From positions 397,033-461,032 of the forward strand of contig JAEWDK010000020.1 in assembly GCA_023390175.1 (NCBI GenBank): a DNA stretch of 64,000 nt, read 5' to 3'. Under the pieces are notes generated by a model, which was not told the origin of the DNA, searched no databases, and saw only the letters and a program-made list of their open reading frames with translations. This DNA comes from Bacillota bacterium (GTDB taxonomy: Bacteria > Bacillota > Clostridia > Oscillospirales > Acutalibacteraceae). The translations under genes and the position numbers were made by a program. Shown here piece after piece: positions 1-9,548 of the stretch (position 1 is its first letter; each line of letters begins with the position of its first letter).

Positions 1-3000
1 TTGTGGGATGATAGGCGGCGCTCCAAAGTTTGCCCTGATTCAGATCCTTAATATAGATATAGTTGCCTGTATCCGCGTAAATATCCGGCCGCCAGCGGTA
101 AAGCATCCGGTCCTCATATTTGCTGAAGCCGTCCCCGTCCGAAGTGATCATCAGTGAATACTTGCCGTTTGACAGATAATTTACAACCGGCGAATTCACC
201 CCTGTACTGTTGACAGACCGGTTGCTGTAAATATCCTCTTTAAAAAGGGGCCTTCCGATTTTTACCGTATACCCGTGCCGGGCGATGGAAATTAAATAGG
301 ACTGGCGTTTTTCTTCCAGCAGCACTTCTGACGCCTTTATCATCATCTCCGCATGAAACCGCTCCCGAAGGATTCCCCCATTCAGATAATTATTAATCGC
401 AGCCAGATTCATCCCCTGATGGTGCGCCATATAGGATTTGACAATGCAATAAGGCTTCAGTTCCACAGAATTCGGTACGTTAAAATCGACGGATTCATAG
501 AAGCCGTAAGCGCCGAAGGCACCTAATTCCTTCAGCCGCTTTAAATTGCTCATGCATTCCTCTTCTGCGACATCCAGTGCCAGCATCGTTGCATAGGGAG
601 CAACCACCAGGGAATTCCTGCGAACTGGCTGGAGTCTTATCTTTGGAACGCCGAAGGCTTTGTACTGGTAATTTGAGTTTAAATCAAAACGATAATATTG
701 TGATTCCGATATTCCCCAGGGTATGGCCGCTTCCTTTGCATACTGCATTTGCTGAAGCACCGCTGCCCTGGAGGTCTGCGCATAGACGGAGCCCTCATAT
801 TCTTTGAAGACAAGATTCGGCATCAGGTATTCAAACATCGTCCCGCTCCAGGAAACGAAACACGGAATGCCCTTGACAATGGTCAGGGGTCTTCCCAATT
901 TATACCAATGCTTTAACGGCACTTTCCCCATGGCAATCGCAAGAAAGCTCGTAAGTGCCGATTCCGAAGCCATCAGATCATAGCAGCCGTCATCCGGCGT
1001 GTGCGAGGATACATGATACCCGATATGAAACAGCATTCTCTTTTCGTTGAATAAAAAATGAAAATCAACATTCGCTAAAATGCAGTCTATTTGATTACTG
1101 AGCGTTTTGACCCGACTCACCATGCTATTCGTGGGTTGATTGTCCTTTGCTGCAATGCGGCCAAGCGCTGGATAAGAAGAAAAGTTCTCTTCCTTCAGTT
1201 CCAGGTCCTCCGCTTCACGGACAGTGCTGTCGATGAGGTTCATCAAATATCCGGTCCAGCGGTAATCAGCAGACGGTTTCAGCTTCCTCTCGCTTAAGTT
1301 TTTTCGAATCTCCGCAATCTCTTCGATCAGTTCGCCTATTTTTTGATACCGGTCCCTGAGCCTATTCCCGGCAGAATTGCCCGTTCTCAACTGAATTTCG
1401 TCATTACTGTTTTTCACCGCAGCCCTAAGTTCGGACAGAAAATTGTCCGGATAAACCGGCTTGTCGATTTGCTCTAAAAGGCCGTTTTTCAGGGCGACCA
1501 GATGCCCCAGGAAATTACCGCTGTCAACGGTTGATATATAGGCGGGGCTGAGCACCTCCAGGGATTGAATATGATACCAGTTATAGAGATGCCCCTTCCA
1601 CTTCGGCATCTTCTGAACCGTTTCCATCAGGTTTTCTACGGCTTCCACCGTAGCGCTCAAGGTTTCAAACCCCAAATCCCTGGCTGACAGGATTGCCAGA
1701 AACTGAAGTCCGATATTGGTCGGCGATGTTTTATCACTGACTTTTTCGACCATTGAAATCTGATAATTATCCGGACAGAGCCAGTTATTTTCCTTCGTGG
1801 AAAACTCCTGAAAAAACTGCCAGGTTCTGCGCGCAGTATCCAGAAGCAGCTCACTGTCCTGTGTTTTATCCCTCGGGTAAAGCTTGTTTTCCGGCTGGCT
1901 GATTCGGTATGCGATTTCAAAGGCAATGCTCCAGTCGGCAATTACAATTGCTGTCAGAATTATTCCTGCGGGGTTCAAATATCCCGTAAATAAAATGATT
2001 ACAAGCGCAAGCGCCGGAAGAAAGGAGCTCCACATGGTAAGAAAATATCCTTTTCTGGTATTGACAATGGAGGCATCCACCGCTTCCGCCGTATTCCAAT
2101 GAAGCAGATTTTTTTTGCTGATAAAAATCCGATACAGAGTCCTGATAATTGCATCGGATGCGATATAAGCGCGGTAAGGAGTGATGGTAAACTCCAGGAA
2201 TGCCCTTTCCACCATTACAGCAAGCTCCTGCAAGAAGCTTTTATAAACAAGTGCCAGCTTTGGCCGAACCAGCTTCTGGTTAACCACTGCAAGCAGCAAA
2301 ATCACCAGGTTAAATATATCGTTAAAGAAAACAAAGGGCAGCCAAAGATAATATGCTTTTGGTATCCATGCCAGATTCAGCAATACAAACAGAGTCTTGC
2401 TCAGGGGAACCAGGCTTCTTCTTAAGTTGTCAAAGATTTTCCATTTTGACAGTGCGTGCAAGTTCCCCCCGTCGGGGGTCTTCTTCATAAATAAGCAGGG
2501 CAGCAGCTGCCAGTCACCGCGCAGCCAGCGGTGTTCCCTTTTGGTAAAGGATAAAACGCTGTTTGGAAAACTGTCCATAATTTTGGCTGTGCTGGAAAAA
2601 GCCGTTCGTGCATAGCAGCTCTCAAAAAGATCATGGCTGAGAATCCGGTTTTCCGGCACCTTATTTTGAAGCACCTTGTGAAAGGCTTTTATATCATAGA
2701 TGCCCTTCCCGATATAAATTCCTTCGTTAAAAATATCCTGATAGATGTCCGATATTACGGTTCCATAATGGGCAAGGCCCGATTCCCCTTCAAAGATTTT
2801 CGTAAATCTGCTGCCGTTCTTATCTACAATATGATTTCTGACCGAGGGCTGTATAATGACATAGCCCTCCTTCACCTTTTGCTTGGCAAGGTCCAAAATT
2901 GGTCTATTTAAAGGATGATCAATCAGTCCGACCAGTTTTGCGGCATTGTCACGGATCAGATTTGTATCCGCGTCCAGTGTAATCACATACCGGAAAGTGG

Positions 3001-4942
3001 TAAGAAGTTCCTGGTCGCAGTAAACGGAGGAAAAGGTGGTATTCTCCTTTCCTTCCCCATTTAAAATGGAATTAAACTCTTCCAGCTTTCCTCTCTTACG
3101 CTCCCATCCCATGTAACAGTTCTCCGCTTTATTCCATTTACGGCCGCGAAAGAACAGGGAGAAGCGCTGGTGTTCCGACGGATAAAGCTCATTCAGTTCC
3201 TTCATACGCGCGGTAAGAACACTTTCAATCACCCTGTCCTTCGACATGAACTGGTCCGGGGAATCCTCAAAATCAAGCAGCAATGCAAAGTAAAGGTTCG
3301 GCTGCTGGTTCGCCAGATAATGCTTTTGAAGACGATCCATGTACTCCAAACCCTGTTCCTTCGAAGAAACGATAACCGGCATGACCACAAAGGTTCTTGC
3401 TTCCTCCGGTATTTCTTCCAGATAGTTCAGGGAAGGAATTTTCTTTGCTACAATTCTTCTGGTAAATATAAAATTTGTGATCTCTATAGAAATGCCCATC
3501 AGCAGCGGCATCGCCGCCAGAAGGGTAATTACAGACCGGCCGGTACTCTGCAGCCCGCCAAGAGTTCGGAAAGCAAAGAGCAGGCAGGCGCTCAGTCCCG
3601 CAATCATAAGGAACAGGGCAAGGAAATAAAGGAAGCCCTTTACGTTCATTTTTTTTCTGATGCTTTTGGGGATCGGCTTTCCTAACGCTTTCGCTTTCAA
3701 AATGGGATAACCCTTACCCAAAAGATAGGTTCCCACATGATGGGAACCATGAAGATCCTCCCTCCCCTGTACCGCCAGTTCCAGGCAGTCCTTCGCTATC
3801 TTTTCTTCCGTCAGCCGGGAACGGAGCGACAATTTGACAATAACTCCGCGGTACATGCCCCTGGATTCCAGATCCATCTTTTGATAGACGCCGTCCGGAT
3901 CCTGTGATAAAATCTGCTCCAGACAGGAATATTCCTGAAAGAATTTTTCCTCATCCACTTCATTGATATCACGCAGGCTGACAATTAAAGTTCGGATGCT
4001 TGTTTCGAGAAAGGATTCAATCTTTCCTTCTTCCAGAAATATGCCGGAGGTCTTCATCGGTCTTCCTTGGGAAACAAAATGATATTTCAGATATTTTTGA
4101 ATGGACGCCTCATCAAACGACATATTTTTCAGCAGATGTATTACATGGGCATGGAACGAGTGGTTCGGCCCTAAGTTATCCTCTATTTTGCAAAGCAGGG
4201 ATGATATATCGGCCGGCCCCTGCTGATTTGCCAGCTTATCCCGGAGGAATTCTTCCGCCTTCGACTTTACATCAACCATATGAAGAATTTCATCCGCGAT
4301 TGCAATGATCTCTTCGAGAAGGCAAAAGCCCAGTATTTCCGGCAAGACCCAGATTTCTTTGTCCGTAAGCGGTATCTTCTGCTGATAAGCCCTCAGCATC
4401 ACGGAAATATTTTCTTCACTCAGGTGCCCGCCGGAAAGAGATACCATCTTTTTTGCCACAACGTAAATGCGGGGAAAGTTGCGGTATTCCTTTCCCTTCA
4501 GGACCGGCAATACGGCATAACCCGTTCCCGAGGCGGTCACTTTTTTAATTTCCCGGTACAGCATCTGGAAATTGTCAAAGAGCCAGCGCGCTGCCGGAAT
4601 CAGGGAAATGATATCGGTGGGGACAGCTGAGATGCTGTTTCTGGTTTGATTCAGTTTTTTATAGGCGGCCTGATTGCGGTCATTCAGAACAAAGCTATAT
4701 CCGGTCAGTCTGACCTGACCGTGGCTTTCTGCCAAATCAAGCATCTGCTTCTCCCACTCGCTCGGGCCCGGTTTGTCTTCTTCCGGAGAATAAACCGAAA
4801 AATTTATTTTCTTAGTAAAAAGTCTAATTCGGTAATACAGTATTAATAAAACAAAGCAGAACAATGAAATCAGTATCAGTAAAACAGCCAGCAGAAGCGG
4901 TGAATTTATATAAAGCCTAATTTCTTTCCAGAAAATCTGCAA
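1..4942 (-). CDS. Cyclic beta-1,2-glucan synthase-type enzyme (GT84 plus glucoamylase-like plus GH94-type regions), 3' part cut by window edge
   Basis: The reading frame is open for about 1647 codons and leaves the window still coding. Start is TTG at 4942, with GGGGGGAG about seven bases upstream. A membrane helix lies at residues 12-33, two more near 430-480 and further ones near 840-1000. Between them is a glycosyltransferase region with a DAD motif at 657-659 and HRWLRGDW around 805, as in GT84 cyclic glucan synthases. SWSGTMFEYLMP near 1365-1375 is the signature of the glucoamylase-like domain, and the start of a GH94/GT36-type beta-sandwich follows. Family members make cyclic beta-1,2-glucan from UDP-glucose at the membrane, with a C-terminal phosphorylase domain that would lie outside this window. 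Family assignment is firm; the product made here is inferred. Confidence 0.85.
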   Translation of the reverse strand, partial: MQIFWKEIRLYINSPLLLAVLLILISLFCFVLLILYYRIRLFTKKINFSVYSPEEDKPGPSEWEKQMLDLAESHGQVRLTGYSFVLNDRNQAAYKKLNQTRNSISAVPTDIISLIPAARWLFDNFQMLYREIKKVTASGTGYAVLPVLKGKEYRNFPRIYVVAKKMVSLSGGHLSEENISVMLRAYQQKIPLTDKEIWVLPEILGFCLLEEIIAIADEILHMVDVKSKAEEFLRDKLANQQGPADISSLLCKIEDNLGPNHSFHAHVIHLLKNMSFDEASIQKYLKYHFVSQGRPMKTSGIFLEEGKIESFLETSIRTLIVSLRDINEVDEEKFFQEYSCLEQILSQDPDGVYQKMDLESRGMYRGVIVKLSLRSRLTEEKIAKDCLELAVQGREDLHGSHHVGTYLLGKGYPILKAKALGKPIPKSIRKKMNVKGFLYFLALFLMIAGLSACLLFAFRTLGGLQSTGRSVITLLAAMPLLMGISIEITNFIFTRRIVAKKIPSLNYLEEIPEEARTFVVMPVIVSSKEQGLEYMDRLQKHYLANQQPNLYFALLLDFEDSPDQFMSKDRVIESVLTARMKELNELYPSEHQRFSLFFRGRKWNKAENCYMGWERKRGKLEEFNSILNGEGKENTTFSSVYCDQELLTTFRYVITLDADTNLIRDNAAKLVGLIDHPLNRPILDLAKQKVKEGYVIIQPSVRNHIVDKNGSRFTKIFEGESGLAHYGTVISDIYQDIFNEGIYIGKGIYDIKAFHKVLQNKVPENRILSHDLFESCYARTAFSSTAKIMDSFPNSVLSFTKREHRWLRGDWQLLPCLFMKKTPDGGNLHALSKWKIFDNLRRSLVPLSKTLFVLLNLAWIPKAYYLWLPFVFFNDIFNLVILLLAVVNQKLVRPKLALVYKSFLQELAVMVERAFLEFTITPYRAYIASDAIIRTLYRIFISKKNLLHWNTAEAVDASIVNTRKGYFLTMWSSFLPALALVIILFTGYLNPAGIILTAIVIADWSIAFEIAYRISQPENKLYPRDKTQDSELLLDTARRTWQFFQEFSTKENNWLCPDNYQISMVEKVSDKTSPTNIGLQFLAILSARDLGFETLSATVEAVENLMETVQKMPKWKGHLYNWYHIQSLEVLSPAYISTVDSGNFLGHLVALKNGLLEQIDKPVYPDNFLSELRAAVKNSNDEIQLRTGNSAGNRLRDRYQKIGELIEEIAEIRKNLSERKLKPSADYRWTGYLMNLIDSTVREAEDLELKEENFSSYPALGRIAAKDNQPTNSMVSRVKTLSNQIDCILANVDFHFLFNEKRMLFHIGYHVSSHTPDDGCYDLMASESALTSFLAIAMGKVPLKHWYKLGRPLTIVKGIPCFVSWSGTMFEYLMPNLVFKEYEGSVYAQTSRAAVLQQMQYAKEAAIPWGISESQYYRFDLNSNYQYKAFGVPKIRLQPVRRNSLVVAPYATMLALDVAEEECMSNLKRLKELGAFGAYGFYESVDFNVPNSVELKPYCIVKSYMAHHQGMNLAAINNYLNGGILRERFHAEMMIKASEVLLEEKRQSYLISIARHGYTVKIGRPLFKEDIYSNRSVNSTGVNSPVVNYLSNGKYSLMITSDGDGFSKYEDRMLYRWRPDIYADTGNYIYIKDLNQGKLWSAAYHPT

Positions 4943-5116
4943 TGGAAGCTCCCCCCTATTTAAGAAATCTCCGCATATGGCGGTATCTCTTTACAGATAG
5001 TTTGTCTGTTTTTCCATAAAAAATAGCACAATATTGGCTTTTTATTAATTTTCTGTTAGCCTTATAAAATTTATAGGAACTCCGTGGCCCTGCGGGCGAT
5101 TAAGTTTTTTAAATTT

Positions 5117-5170
5117 TCATAAAGAAAGGAGCGTAAAAGCAAAATTGCTTTTACGCTCCTTTCTTTATGA
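5117..5170. terminator. 54-bp near-perfect palindrome, probable bidirectional terminator
   Basis: Arms of 26 bp (5117-5142 and 5145-5170) are perfectly complementary around a two-base centre. Each strand has an A-rich 5' arm and a T-rich 3' arm, so it could terminate in either direction. It lies between the end of the DUF1801 gene (5307, minus) and the start of the glucan synthase (4942, minus). The stem is unusually long and perfect for an ordinary terminator. The rest of 4943-5306 shows no gene. Confidence 0.6.
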
Positions 5171-5306
5171 ATTATTTTCAACGATTCACAATTGTATGGA
5201 AGGATGGGCTCATTTTGATGTTTGGTCTGTGCTTTTCTCTTTGTCCGTTCGCAGGAATATCGATACGGCATTTTTCAATTTTATCTGTGCCGTGGAACAA
5301 GCCGAT

Positions 5307-5960
5307 TCAGCTCCTGGCGTTGTACGCCATACCCATATAGGCATCGCCCGATTGCAATTCTTCAAGCATCTGGGCGAGCCGTTTTTGGCAGGTTTCCTCC
5401 CGCTTGCCGCGCGTAATCCACCCGATATAATCATTCTGCTGATAGGGCGGTCTGGCACGATATCGTCCCCACAGGCTACTCCGGTCGAGAGCGGCAGAGA
5501 TGAAGTCCGGCATTGGGTACCGTTCCCGTGCTGTCGGTTCGGCGTAAGCGGATACTCCGCTCTTTGCCTGTTCCACGCGCCAGCGCACAATGTCCGCGAT
5601 TAACCGGTGGTTAATCGGCTGATCAAGCGGAAGCTGAATCGAGCCCTTACTTGTTTTATAGCTTGCCAGCCGCTCTGCAAACACACCCACCGCTTCGCCG
5701 CCTGGGTAAATCCCGATATGGTTTTTGAACGCCGCAAAGTGGACAATATTTTCACCCTGCCAGAATGTCGGCATTTGCCACGAGATTTTCTCTGTTGCGT
5801 TCGGCGCGGCAGCGCGGATTGTTTTGCGGACGGCTTGGAGGGGCGGCTGAACTTCCACAGGCTGGTCAGCGATGTAATCGTCGATGGTAATGATTTTACC
5901 GCAGAAATGACTTTGCTCCGCATTTTTGAATTCCCGTCCGCATTTTGGACATTTCCACAT
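5307..5960 (-). CDS. DUF1801/YdeI-like protein with N-terminal zinc-ribbon-like motif
   Basis: A protein of 217 residues. It begins with CPKCGREF and a later HFC, a short cysteine/histidine knuckle (residues 4-20). A DUF1801 (YdhG/CyaY-like) domain follows, including the typical ISWQMPTFWQGEN stretch around 58-70 and the IGIYPGG segment. The C-terminal part (about 150-217) resembles the YdeI/OmdA-type tail with YIGWITRGKREETCQKRL. The start has GAGGAGG upstream. It sits 12 bp downstream of the Imm-5-like gene, so the two are probably co-transcribed. Molecular function is unknown; YdhG-like proteins have been discussed as iron chaperones, which is not shown here. Confidence 0.75.
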   Translation of the reverse strand: MWKCPKCGREFKNAEQSHFCGKIITIDDYIADQPVEVQPPLQAVRKTIRAAAPNATEKISWQMPTFWQGENIVHFAAFKNHIGIYPGGEAVGVFAERLASYKTSKGSIQLPLDQPINHRLIADIVRWRVEQAKSGVSAYAEPTARERYPMPDFISAALDRSSLWGRYRARPPYQQNDYIGWITRGKREETCQKRLAQMLEELQSGDAYMGMAYNARS

Positions 5961-5972
5961 AACAGCACCTCC

Positions 5973-6506
5973 TCAGCAAGTCCATTTAATTTTCGCCGGA
6001 TTAGGCTCGTCTTCGACTGCCACGGCATGCAAAGCCGCTGTCATATCGGCGCAAACTTCCTCGGCGATTTTATTATATACTTCGGCGGTCTCGTTTAGCC
6101 CGACACGGTCATAGGCTACCGCCGCTGCACCGTAGAAGCAAATCCCAATGGAGTGCGACAGCGTATGAACAACCGCAGCGCCTTGCCCACAGGCGCGAGC
6201 CGCCGCCTGCGCGGCGGGGTCCGCGTCAAGTTCGCGGGCTGCGGCGTGGCATTCATTCAGAATGATGTTTTTGACCACGGGAAATTTTATTTTTCCGGCA
6301 AGGTAGTCACGGGCTGCATTCAGCGCGTTTCGCGGGCGATTGTCGTTTGGGCAATGCTTCTCAAATATTGGGAGAATATTTGCCTCGGCGTAGCTGATAC
6401 ACCAATTGCAGATTGTCATCTTGCTCTGAGTGTCAATCAGGCGCATAAGCGCTACCGTTGACGGAGCATTCACATTGCAGAGCATTTTGCGAAGTTTCTT
6501 TGTCAT
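5973..6506 (-). CDS. Imm-5-like putative immunity protein family
   Basis: A protein of 177 residues with GGAGG eight bases before the ATG. The central part has the RPRNALNAARDYLAGKI stretch followed by alanine-rich helices (AAARELDADPAAQAAARACG), the pattern of proteins annotated as putative immunity protein with an Imm-5-like domain. No toxin gene is visible nearby, so an immunity role is only a family label. It probably forms a two-gene operon with the DUF1801 gene. Confidence 0.55.
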   Translation of the reverse strand: MTKKLRKMLCNVNAPSTVALMRLIDTQSKMTICNWCISYAEANILPIFEKHCPNDNRPRNALNAARDYLAGKIKFPVVKNIILNECHAAARELDADPAAQAAARACGQGAAVVHTLSHSIGICFYGAAAVAYDRVGLNETAEVYNKIAEEVCADMTAALHAVAVEDEPNPAKIKWTC

Positions 6507-6731
6507 AAGTAACCTCCAGCTTTCTCGTCATCCGTGTCACCGCATAGAAATTGACCTGAACCATTTGTTTCCAAGACTTTATGCCCGCTCAAGCAAGCAA
6601 CAGACCTCTGTATGCCTTGAACAGTCAAAAAAGATGCCGCTTAAAGCTGGTAGGGCTTTGGCGGCAGAGTGTTTTTCAAAAAGATAGTTAAATTTTTTCA
6701 AAAAAGAAGAATACGATGTAATATTTCCAAC

Positions 6732-7094
6732 TTATATTTTTACCGATGGAGGGAAACTTTGATTTAGGTTTTCTGCTCCCCATTCACATAATTGTTCCAA
6801 GACTGGTAATAGAGTTTCAGCTTTATCTGTAAGACTGTACTCGACTTTAGGGGGAACTTGAGGATACTCTTTCCGTCTCACCATGCCATCTGCTTCCAAT
6901 TCTTTAAGTTGTGAACTCAATGTTTTAAAAGTAATAGTCCCTATTCGTCTTTTCATATCATTAAAGCGAACGGGTTGGTTTTCTGCCAGGAGGTAAATAA
7001 TAAGCATTTTCCATTTACCACCAATTACTGACAATGTATAACCAAAAGGCGTCTCGTGAATATTACCTTTTTCTTTATAATCAGCCATGCTCAT
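6732..7094 (-). CDS. HxlR-family winged-helix transcriptional regulator
   Basis: The HxlR core is clear: FGYTLSVIGGKWKMLIIYLL, then MKRRIGTITFKTLSSQLKELEADGMVRRKEY, ending at about residue 120. An upstream ATG at 7160 would add 22 residues unlike the family and leave only 39 bp to the divergent ridA-like gene, so the ATG at 7094 is preferred. The cysteine that often precedes the helix-turn-helix in redox-sensing HxlR proteins is absent (ETPFGY). It probably controls the divergent RidA gene and itself. Confidence 0.85.
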   Translation of the reverse strand: MSMADYKEKGNIHETPFGYTLSVIGGKWKMLIIYLLAENQPVRFNDMKRRIGTITFKTLSSQLKELEADGMVRRKEYPQVPPKVEYSLTDKAETLLPVLEQLCEWGAENLNQSFPPSVKI

Positions 7095-7173
7095 ATCTAC
7101 ACTATCCTTTCTGGTAGTACCTATCAAAAAAGTGCGTACTGGTTTTTTGTTTGCTTTCATTATATACTGATCC

Positions 7174-7185
7174 TACTTTAAAGTA
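7174..7185. promoter_or_regulatory. Candidate HxlR operator between divergent genes
   Basis: Perfect 12-bp palindrome TACTTTAAAGTA lying just upstream of the RidA gene's Shine-Dalgarno and just downstream of a TATACT-like -10 (about 7162-7168). HxlR regulators commonly bind short dyads in the intergenic region they share with their target. Binding is inferred from position and symmetry. Confidence 0.4.
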
Positions 7186-7199
7186 AAGGAGAGCAAAAA

Positions 7200-7583
7200 A
7201 TGGCTAATGTTAAAACCTACAATCATGATCTTTGGGATCACGGTATTACGCAAGGTTACAGTATCAACGGCAGCATCTACATTTCGGGACAATTCTCCCA
7301 CGATATGAAGGGCGCGTTCATTGGCGAGGGCGATATCGAAGCACAGACCCGGCAGACACTGGAAAATCTCGATCGCGTACTGGCGGGATTTGGTGTCACG
7401 AAGTTCAACCTCGCTTATGTGGAGATCTATCTAACAAACGCGCAAGAGCATTCTGAGCCAGTCATCCAGCTGTTTAAAGAATACGTTGGACGACATCGGC
7501 CCGCCGGCAGTCTCATCGGTGTGACTAGCCTATCGTCACCTGAGCAACTAATCGAAATCAGCGCCTTCGCACATACGGACTAA
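7200..7583 (+). CDS. RidA family protein
   Basis: A protein of 127 residues with AAAGGAG seven bases before the ATG. It has the RidA/YjgF fold signatures: GSIYISGQFSHD, the segment TRQTLENLDRVLAGFG, and VTSLSSPEQLIEISAFAH at the C-terminus. RidA proteins deaminate reactive enamine/imine intermediates or have divergent roles. Here the C-terminal arginine typical of deaminating RidA proteins is not obvious (position occupied by VTSLSSP), so it may belong to a divergent Rid subgroup. Likely regulated by the divergent HxlR protein. Confidence 0.85.
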   Translation: MANVKTYNHDLWDHGITQGYSINGSIYISGQFSHDMKGAFIGEGDIEAQTRQTLENLDRVLAGFGVTKFNLAYVEIYLTNAQEHSEPVIQLFKEYVGRHRPAGSLIGVTSLSSPEQLIEISAFAHTD

Positions 7584-7603
7584 CCCAGCAACTATAATCG
7601 CTT

Positions 7604-7634
7604 AAGAAGCCGCCTGCACGGCGGCTTCTTTGTT
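7604..7634 (+). terminator. Intrinsic terminator of the RidA gene
   Basis: GAAGCCGCC (7606-7614) pairs with GGCGGCTTC (7620-7628) around a five-base loop, followed by TTTGTT. It lies 20 bp after the RidA stop codon. Confidence 0.8.
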
Positions 7635-7847
7635 AGGTTCGCCTTTCATGGACATCCTCATAGATATATTCCGCAAGGCCGCGGTCGTTTTCAAAGTGCC
7701 GGTTGTCTTTGGCGATGGCAGCGAAGATAGCATCCTCGCACGCCACGGCCTCCGCAGAAGTGATTTTCTCCAGAGTATCATCCATTCGCGCTCGTCATAT
7801 TTATTTTTGGGGTAAGTGATGATCTTCAGAGGGAAAAAGATTCGCAT
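7633..7847 (-). pseudogene. Small hypothetical ORF, apparently frameshifted
   Basis: Two overlapping frames read like one protein. Residues MRIFFPLKIITYPKNKYDEREW run from 7847 and then lose sense. From the ATG at 7785 a second frame gives 50 natural-looking residues (MDDTLEKITSAEAVACEDAI and onwards, ending HERRT) to a TAA at 7633. Joining the frames near 7785 would give a protein of about 70 residues. No family recognised. Between this and the methyltransferase (7848-8101) nothing else is seen. Confidence 0.35.
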
Positions 7848-8101
7848 CCTTTCATTTGCAATTTGTTTTCCGCCAGTCTTTTTTCAGGCTGCATCAGGCA
7901 ATAAAAAAAGAGGCATCAGAATTTTTGGTTCCAATACCTTTGGCTTTACCTCTGTAGAATTTGTGTGTTTAGGAAGTCATTCTCAAAACTCCGAATGTCA
8001 TCTATAAAAACCCCTAAAAATCGGGCCCCAAAATCCACTTTTTAACTTAATTTTTGCCCATTTTTTGCTCCAAAACCACAACACCTTATGGTAAACCCGT
8101 C

Positions 8102-9304
8102 TTATTTTTCCTTCTGACCACAATACGTCATCAGTATCACGGTCTCCACGTGCTCCGTATGAGGAAACATATCGACGGGCTGAATTTTCTCTACCCGATA
8201 TCCATGGGCGGTCAAATACAGCAAATCCCTTTCCTGTGTTTCGGGGTTGCAGGAAATATACACGATTTTTTTCGGCGATAGCTTTACCAGCGATTTCAGG
8301 AACTTTTCATCACTGCCGGCCCGCGGCGGGTCCATGAATACCACGTCCGCACGTTCCTTTTCTTCTGCCATGGCACTCATAAATTCGCCAGCGTCCGCTG
8401 TGTGAAAGTATGCGTTTTTTATTCCGTTGCGGCGTGCATTTGCAATCGCGTCATGCACTGCGTCCTTGTTTAATTCCACCCCGATAACATTCTTTGCATG
8501 ACTGCTGGCGGTCAGTCCTATCGTTCCGATACCGCAGTAAGCATCAATTACCGTTTCGGTACCCGTAAGCGCCGCATATTCCATCGCCTTGCCGTAAAGC
8601 ACCTCCGTTTGCACCGGGTTAACCTGATAAAAAGACTTTGCCGATATGCGAAACGTGCATCCGCACAGTTTGTCCTCGATAAATCCCGGCCCGTACAGCA
8701 CCTTTTCCGTTTCACCCAATACAATGCTCGTATGGCGGGCGTTCACGTTCAGCACCACCGTTGTAATTTCAGGATGTGCTTCACGCAGTGCTCGGATAAA
8801 ATTGTTCTTTGCAGGCAGTACCGGTGATGTCATCACCAGCACCACCATCACTTCGCCTGTTGAAAACCCCCGCTTTACCAGCACATGGCGTAAAAGTCCG
8901 CGCCGCGATACCTCGTCGTACGGTTCCATTCGAAAACTTTTCATAAGGCGCCGAATGGTTACAATAATCCGGTCGGCTGTTTCATCCTCGATCAGGCACG
9001 AATCGACCGGCACAATCTTATGCGTGTTCTTCTGATAGATTCCCGATATGATCTGCTTTTTCCGGTCCAGCGCAAACGCCGCCTGTACCTTGTTCCGGTA
9101 GTGATACGGGTGCTCCATTCCGATGATGGGTTCCACCCGGTGAAACTTTCCCAGCGCGCACTCCACCTTTGCCTGCTTCCACTCCAGCTGCTGCGGATAG
9201 CTCATATTCTGCAGCTGGCATCCCCCGCACTCCCGGTGCAGCGGACACTGTTCCGGGTTTTGCGCCGGGTGGGATTTTTGGGGCTCGCTTGTCAACTGTG
9301 TCAT
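8102..9304 (-). CDS. rlmCD: 23S rRNA (uracil-5-)-methyltransferase RlmCD/RumA type
   Basis: A protein of 400 residues. The 4Fe-4S cysteines of the RumA family are present (C20, C26, C29 in CPLHRECGGC, and C103). The SAM-binding motif DAYCGIGTIGL, the DPPRAG motif and the catalytic cysteine C352 in YISCNPET follow. The N-terminal TRAM domain of E. coli RumA is missing, which is common in Firmicute relatives. The enzyme methylates uridines of 23S rRNA at C5. Start ATG has GGAG eight bases upstream. Monocistronic. Confidence 0.9.
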   Translation of the reverse strand: MTQLTSEPQKSHPAQNPEQCPLHRECGGCQLQNMSYPQQLEWKQAKVECALGKFHRVEPIIGMEHPYHYRNKVQAAFALDRKKQIISGIYQKNTHKIVPVDSCLIEDETADRIIVTIRRLMKSFRMEPYDEVSRRGLLRHVLVKRGFSTGEVMVVLVMTSPVLPAKNNFIRALREAHPEITTVVLNVNARHTSIVLGETEKVLYGPGFIEDKLCGCTFRISAKSFYQVNPVQTEVLYGKAMEYAALTGTETVIDAYCGIGTIGLTASSHAKNVIGVELNKDAVHDAIANARRNGIKNAYFHTADAGEFMSAMAEEKERADVVFMDPPRAGSDEKFLKSLVKLSPKKIVYISCNPETQERDLLYLTAHGYRVEKIQPVDMFPHTEHVETVILMTYCGQKEK

Positions 9305-9454
9305 AGAGTACGCTCCGTTTCCTTTTATCCTGTGGTTTTCAACAGCGCCTTGCGCTTATTCCGTTTATCGGTTCCACATTATATCATTTCTGTTCAATTA
9401 CTATTTTTTTGATATAAGTTATTGTCTTGATTTATTATAGCATATGTCCAACAA

Positions 9455-9505
9455 AAAAGGCTATCTGCAAATTATCCTGAGGACAATTTGCAGACAGCCT
9501 TTTGG
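9455..9505 (-). terminator. Terminator at the 3' end of the pyrimidine operon
   Basis: On the minus strand AAAAGGCTGTCTGCAAATT pairs with a nearly complementary arm ending in AGCCTTTTTTG, giving a long stem with a U-tract. It lies 40 bp after the M20 hydrolase stop. Confidence 0.8.
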
Positions 9506-9548
9506 CATTATGACGATATAAATTGTTATCACATGATCGGCGCCGGGT

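Noticed and set aside
5973..6506. Toxin-immunity or phage-defence island
   Set aside because: Only an immunity-like family name supports it; no toxin, secretion or nuclease gene is adjacent.
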